Below, piece by piece: positions 24,129-26,461 of a DNA stretch of 26,461 bases (its first letter is position 1; every line of letters begins with the position of its first letter). Source of the DNA: TC-15 sp034437275 (GTDB lineage: Bacteria; Chloroflexota; Anaerolineae; Aggregatilineales; Aggregatilineaceae); assembly GCA_034437275.1 (NCBI GenBank), contig DAOTUD010000016.1, positions 1-26,461 of the forward strand, read 5' to 3'. Both the position numbers and the translations under genes were made by a program. The notes under the pieces were generated by a model. The model was given only the letters and a program-made list of their open reading frames with translations. It was not told where the DNA came from and searched no databases.

Positions 24129-25688
24129 CTAAACGGGCCGCCAAACCACGCGCATCGTCGCCGGGCGGTCGTCCGTCACGCCGAACGGCGCGGCCACGCG
24201 CCCCCGCAGCGTCCCCTCTGGCAGCACCGGCGCGACGAACCATGCGATCTGGTCGCCGGCCACCAGCAGCGGCACCCGGTCGCGCCAGGACAAGGGAATT
24301 TTCATGGCATTGAACAGATCGCTTAATTTTTTCGAATGGCCGCCCATGCCACGCGGCAAAAAGCGGTCGCCGGGCTGCCGCGTGCGCAGCCGCAACCAGA
24401 CACCCGGCGGCACGGCCAGCGCCGCCGCCAGCGGATCGTCGTGCAGGGCATAGACCGCGCGCCCGTCCTCCGGGGCAGGTCCGGCCTCGAACGCCCAGCC
24501 CGCGACCGGGATCGTCACCGCCGCGCCCGGCGTAAACGTGGGGCCGGTCGGGCCATCCAGCGCGGGGGCATCCGCGCCCGGTACGACCAGCGGCAGATCG
24601 GCCTCCGCCCCGCCCAGCCGCAGCACGCCATGCCCCACGCGCAGCAGCAAACCGCCAGGCAGCGTCGCCGCCGCGCCCACGTCGCCCGCGCACGCGATGC
24701 GGATCGCGTTATCGACGTGTTCCAGCGCGACATCGCGCAGCGCCGGGCGCAGCCGGTAGGTCAACACGCGCAGGCTGGCGCGCTGTTCGCTCAGCGTGAG
24801 TTCGTCGCACCACGCGCCCCGGTCCAGGATCACGCCATCGGCCCGTTCGGCACGCAGTACGCGCGCCAGCGCTGCCTCCGCCGCCCGGTGCACCACCTCC
24901 GCATCCGCGCGCAGCACCTCCGCCGTGCGCGCCAGCGTGGCCCGGATGTTGGGGTTGAGTTGAGCGAGCTGGGGCAGCACCACATGCCGCAGCCGATTCC
25001 GAAAATAGGTGATATCCTGGTTGGTCGCATCCTGGCGGGGATGCAGGTCGTGCACGGCAGCATAGGCGTCAATCGCGGCGCGGGGCACGTCCAGCAGCGG
25101 ACGCACCAGCAGCGGGCCGGACGCGGTCCCCTCCGGCGGGTGCTCCGGCAGCGGCGGATCGCAGGTGATCGTCACGTCCGGCGGCAGGTGATAGTCGTCC
25201 AGGGGGGTGACCGGCAGCATCCCGCGCAGCCCGTCCAGCCCACTGCCCCGGATGAGGTGCATCAGCACGGTTTCGGCCTGGTCGTCCTGGTGGTGCCCGG
25301 TGGCGATGCGCGCCGCGCCGGTGTGACACGCCACGCGCCGCAAAAACACGTAGCGCACCTGGCGCGCGGCTTCCTCCAGGCTCATGTGGTGCGCCGCCGC
25401 AACCGCCGGGACATCCGCCCGCCCGACCCTCACCGGCAGCCCCCACGCCTGCGCCATGCCACACACGAAGTCGGCGTCCGCCGCCCCCGCCGCCCCGCGA
25501 ATGCCGTGATCGAGCGTGGCGACGTGCAGTCGCAGGTCCGGCCTGGCACGCAGCACATCCAGCAGCACCAGCGAGTCCGCACCGCCGGATACCGCCACCA
25601 CGACCCGCTCCCCCGGCGCAAACAGGCCGTGCCGCGCGACGGTGGACGCGACAGTCCTCGCCAACGCCTCCGCGTGCCCGGCCATCAC
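24129..25688 (-). CDS. tilS: tRNA(Ile)-lysidine synthase
   Basis: This enzyme attaches lysine to C34 of tRNA-Ile(CAU) with ATP, changing its codon reading from AUG to AUA. It has 519 residues. The PP-loop motif is SGGADS (34-39), with the N-type ATP-pyrophosphatase fold (IATGHHQDDQAETVLMHLIRGSG). The connector domain follows, then the TilS C-terminal domain with RTRQPGDRFLPRGMGGHSKKLSDLFNAMKIP. The start GTG (25688), or the ATG three bases inside, lies 1-4 bases after the upstream membrane-protein stop, so the pair is coupled. It is an essential housekeeping enzyme; nothing is missing. Confidence 0.96.
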   Translation of the reverse strand: MMAGHAEALARTVASTVARHGLFAPGERVVVAVSGGADSLVLLDVLRARPDLRLHVATLDHGIRGAAGAADADFVCGMAQAWGLPVRVGRADVPAVAAAHHMSLEEAARQVRYVFLRRVACHTGAARIATGHHQDDQAETVLMHLIRGSGLDGLRGMLPVTPLDDYHLPPDVTITCDPPLPEHPPEGTASGPLLVRPLLDVPRAAIDAYAAVHDLHPRQDATNQDITYFRNRLRHVVLPQLAQLNPNIRATLARTAEVLRADAEVVHRAAEAALARVLRAERADGVILDRGAWCDELTLSEQRASLRVLTYRLRPALRDVALEHVDNAIRIACAGDVGAAATLPGGLLLRVGHGVLRLGGAEADLPLVVPGADAPALDGPTGPTFTPGAAVTIPVAGWAFEAGPAPEDGRAVYALHDDPLAAALAVPPGVWLRLRTRQPGDRFLPRGMGGHSKKLSDLFNAMKIPLSWRDRVPLLVAGDQIAWFVAPVLPEGTLRGRVAAPFGVTDDRPATMRVVWRPV

Positions 25689-25689
25689 A

Positions 25690-26238
25690 TCACCGCGAAT
25701 GGCGCATCAGGCGACGGACATAGCCGCGATTGATGCCGCGCAGCTCTTCGATCATCACGAAGGCGTCGGGGTCGACCTTCTGGGCGACCTGGACCAGCCG
25801 CTTCACGTCCTGGTGCCCGACGACCGCCGTCACCGAGCCGTAGCCGCTCCAGTCCGCGCCCTGGCCCCAGTTTTCGGTCGCGCCGAAGCCCGCGTTGCGA
25901 AAGGCGAGCGCCATGTCGTGCGCATATTCGGGCGAGATGACCTGCACCGAGACGAAACGCTGGATCAAGCGCTGCTCCAGCACCAGCCCCAGGTAGCCCC
26001 CCACCGCATAGCCCAGGCTGTACGCCGCCAGGTTCATGATGTTGCTCAGGTTAGTGACGACACTGCCCATCGCCAGCGCGAAGATCAGCGCCTCGAAGGT
26101 GGCCAGCACCGACGAGGTGAGCTTTTGGCCGCGCACAATCGTAACCAGCCGCAGCGTCGTGATCATGTTGCCGATCACGCGCAGCAGGAAAATTCCTCCG
26201 GCAAACAGCAATACTTCCAGGTCCACAGCCAAGCGCAT
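25690..26238 (-). CDS. UPF0316-type membrane protein (DUF5698-DUF2179)
   Basis: 182 residues. Three hydrophobic helices (about 9-27, 42-62, 65-87) contain LRVIGNMITTLRLVTIVRG, the DUF5698 hallmark. They are followed by a cytoplasmic DUF2179-like domain (about 95-170, with GYGSVTAVVGHQDVKRLVQVAQKVDPDAFVMIEELRGINRGY). The family's function is unknown. The start ATG has GGAG only 3 bases upstream; a TTG two codons in would have better spacing, so the true start may be internal. It is first in a two-gene unit with tilS. Confidence 0.87.
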   Translation of the reverse strand: MRLAVDLEVLLFAGGIFLLRVIGNMITTLRLVTIVRGQKLTSSVLATFEALIFALAMGSVVTNLSNIMNLAAYSLGYAVGGYLGLVLEQRLIQRFVSVQVISPEYAHDMALAFRNAGFGATENWGQGADWSGYGSVTAVVGHQDVKRLVQVAQKVDPDAFVMIEELRGINRGYVRRLMRHSR

Positions 26239-26287
26239 TTACTCCTTCGTCGATGGATCGAAATCAAACAAGAGGTTTTTACCAAAA

Positions 26288-26351
26288 TGCGCCGTAAAGC
26301 CCCTGTCTTTAGATATGGGGATATAAGGCGTGGCGCACAAGCGCCTTATAT
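26288..26351 (+). mobile_element. IS605-like terminal hairpin relic with extra palindromes
   Basis: CCCC (26300-26303) pairs with GGGG (26317-26320). TGTC (26304-26307) pairs with GATA (26312-26315). The loop is TTTA and T26316 is bulged, the same architecture as at 100-120 with compensating base changes in the stem. It is preceded by GCGCC and AAG, as in copy 1. It is followed by an exact 10-bp inverted repeat, ATATAAGGCG (26321-26330) and CGCCTTATAT (26342-26351). TGCGCC (26288-26293) can also pair with GGCGCA (26332-26337). No tnpB frame lies beside it. Confidence 0.5.
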
Positions 26352-26371
26352 GGTACAACTCACTAAATACG

Positions 26372-26419
26372 ATTGTGCGCTAAACGTCAGAAGGAGAATA
26401 GCCTCAGCGTTAGCACAAT
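26372..26419. repeat. Long imperfect inverted repeat in the gene-free right tail
   Basis: ATTGTGCGCTAAACG (26372-26386) pairs with CGTTAGCACAAT (26408-26419), 12 pairs with small bulges and a 21-base loop holding AAGGAGA. It could be an RNA structure or an element end. In 26239-26461 I see no gene apart from these repeats and an 8-codon ATG frame at 26418. Confidence 0.4.
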
Positions 26420-26461
26420 GCGGCATCTTAACAACTTCAAATAGCCGGTTGTGGCGAGCAG

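Noticed and set aside
26418..26444. An ATG-initiated 8-codon frame that might be a leader peptide
   Set aside because: It has no well-placed SD and no visible downstream gene in the window; chance is sufficient.
1..26461. CRISPR arrays, rRNA and tRNA genes
   Set aside because: I saw no regularly spaced direct repeats and no tRNA-like cloverleaf or rRNA signature in the gaps between genes.

Overview
The window is a GC-rich bacterial chromosome segment in which nearly every gene lies on the minus strand. The only plus-strand genes are a TnpB tail fragment, a Dam methylase and a small membrane protein at the left edge. The gene content includes an mreBCD-mrdA-minCDE-rodA cluster, a zinc-ribbon/TPR protein, a Clp ATPase and a GH3 hexosaminidase. 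Together with high GC and hairpin-rich C/G repeats between genes, this suggests a member of the Chloroflexota (Anaerolineae-like). That placement is an inference; no rRNA or tRNA gene is present to test it.

Layout. 1-161: 3' end of an IS200/IS605-type tnpB with its terminal hairpin. 164-263: copy A of a 100-bp repeat. 349-1696: dam and an overlapping membrane-protein gene (+). 1701-12617 (-): an eleven-gene run read from mreB through mreC, mreD, mrdA (PBP2), minC, minD, minE, rodA, a zinc-ribbon protein and a 119-aa basic protein to an alpha/beta hydrolase. A perfect TATAAT lies before mreB and another before mreC. 12818-14752 (-): phosphomannomutase/phosphoglucomutase and a VOC (glyoxalase-fold) protein. 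14838-18737 (-): a terminator, a tiny ORF, a secreted HExxH metallopeptidase gene split by an in-frame TAA, a lipoprotein and a membrane-anchored hydrolase-fold protein that lacks the catalytic serine. 18893-19013: hairpins and repeat copy B. 19057-24005 (-): response regulator, exported GH3 hexosaminidase and a Clp/Hsp100 ATPase. 24129-26238 (-): an UPF0316-type membrane protein and tilS. 26239-26461: a gene-free tail with a second IS605-like hairpin and several further inverted repeats.

How the genes fit together. The central run joins the lateral-wall machinery (MreBCD, PBP2 transpeptidase, RodA glycosyltransferase) to the Min system that positions division, so cell shape and division-site choice are probably co-expressed. 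The most striking detail is that both enzymes of the RodA-PBP2 pair carry Cys- and Asp-rich inserts on their extracellular side. The RodA insert contains a thrombospondin type-3-like calcium-binding loop. Elsewhere three proteins keep a known enzyme fold but have lost key catalytic residues: the first AAA domain of the Clp ATPase, the Ser-to-Ala hydrolase, and probably the lipoprotein beside it.
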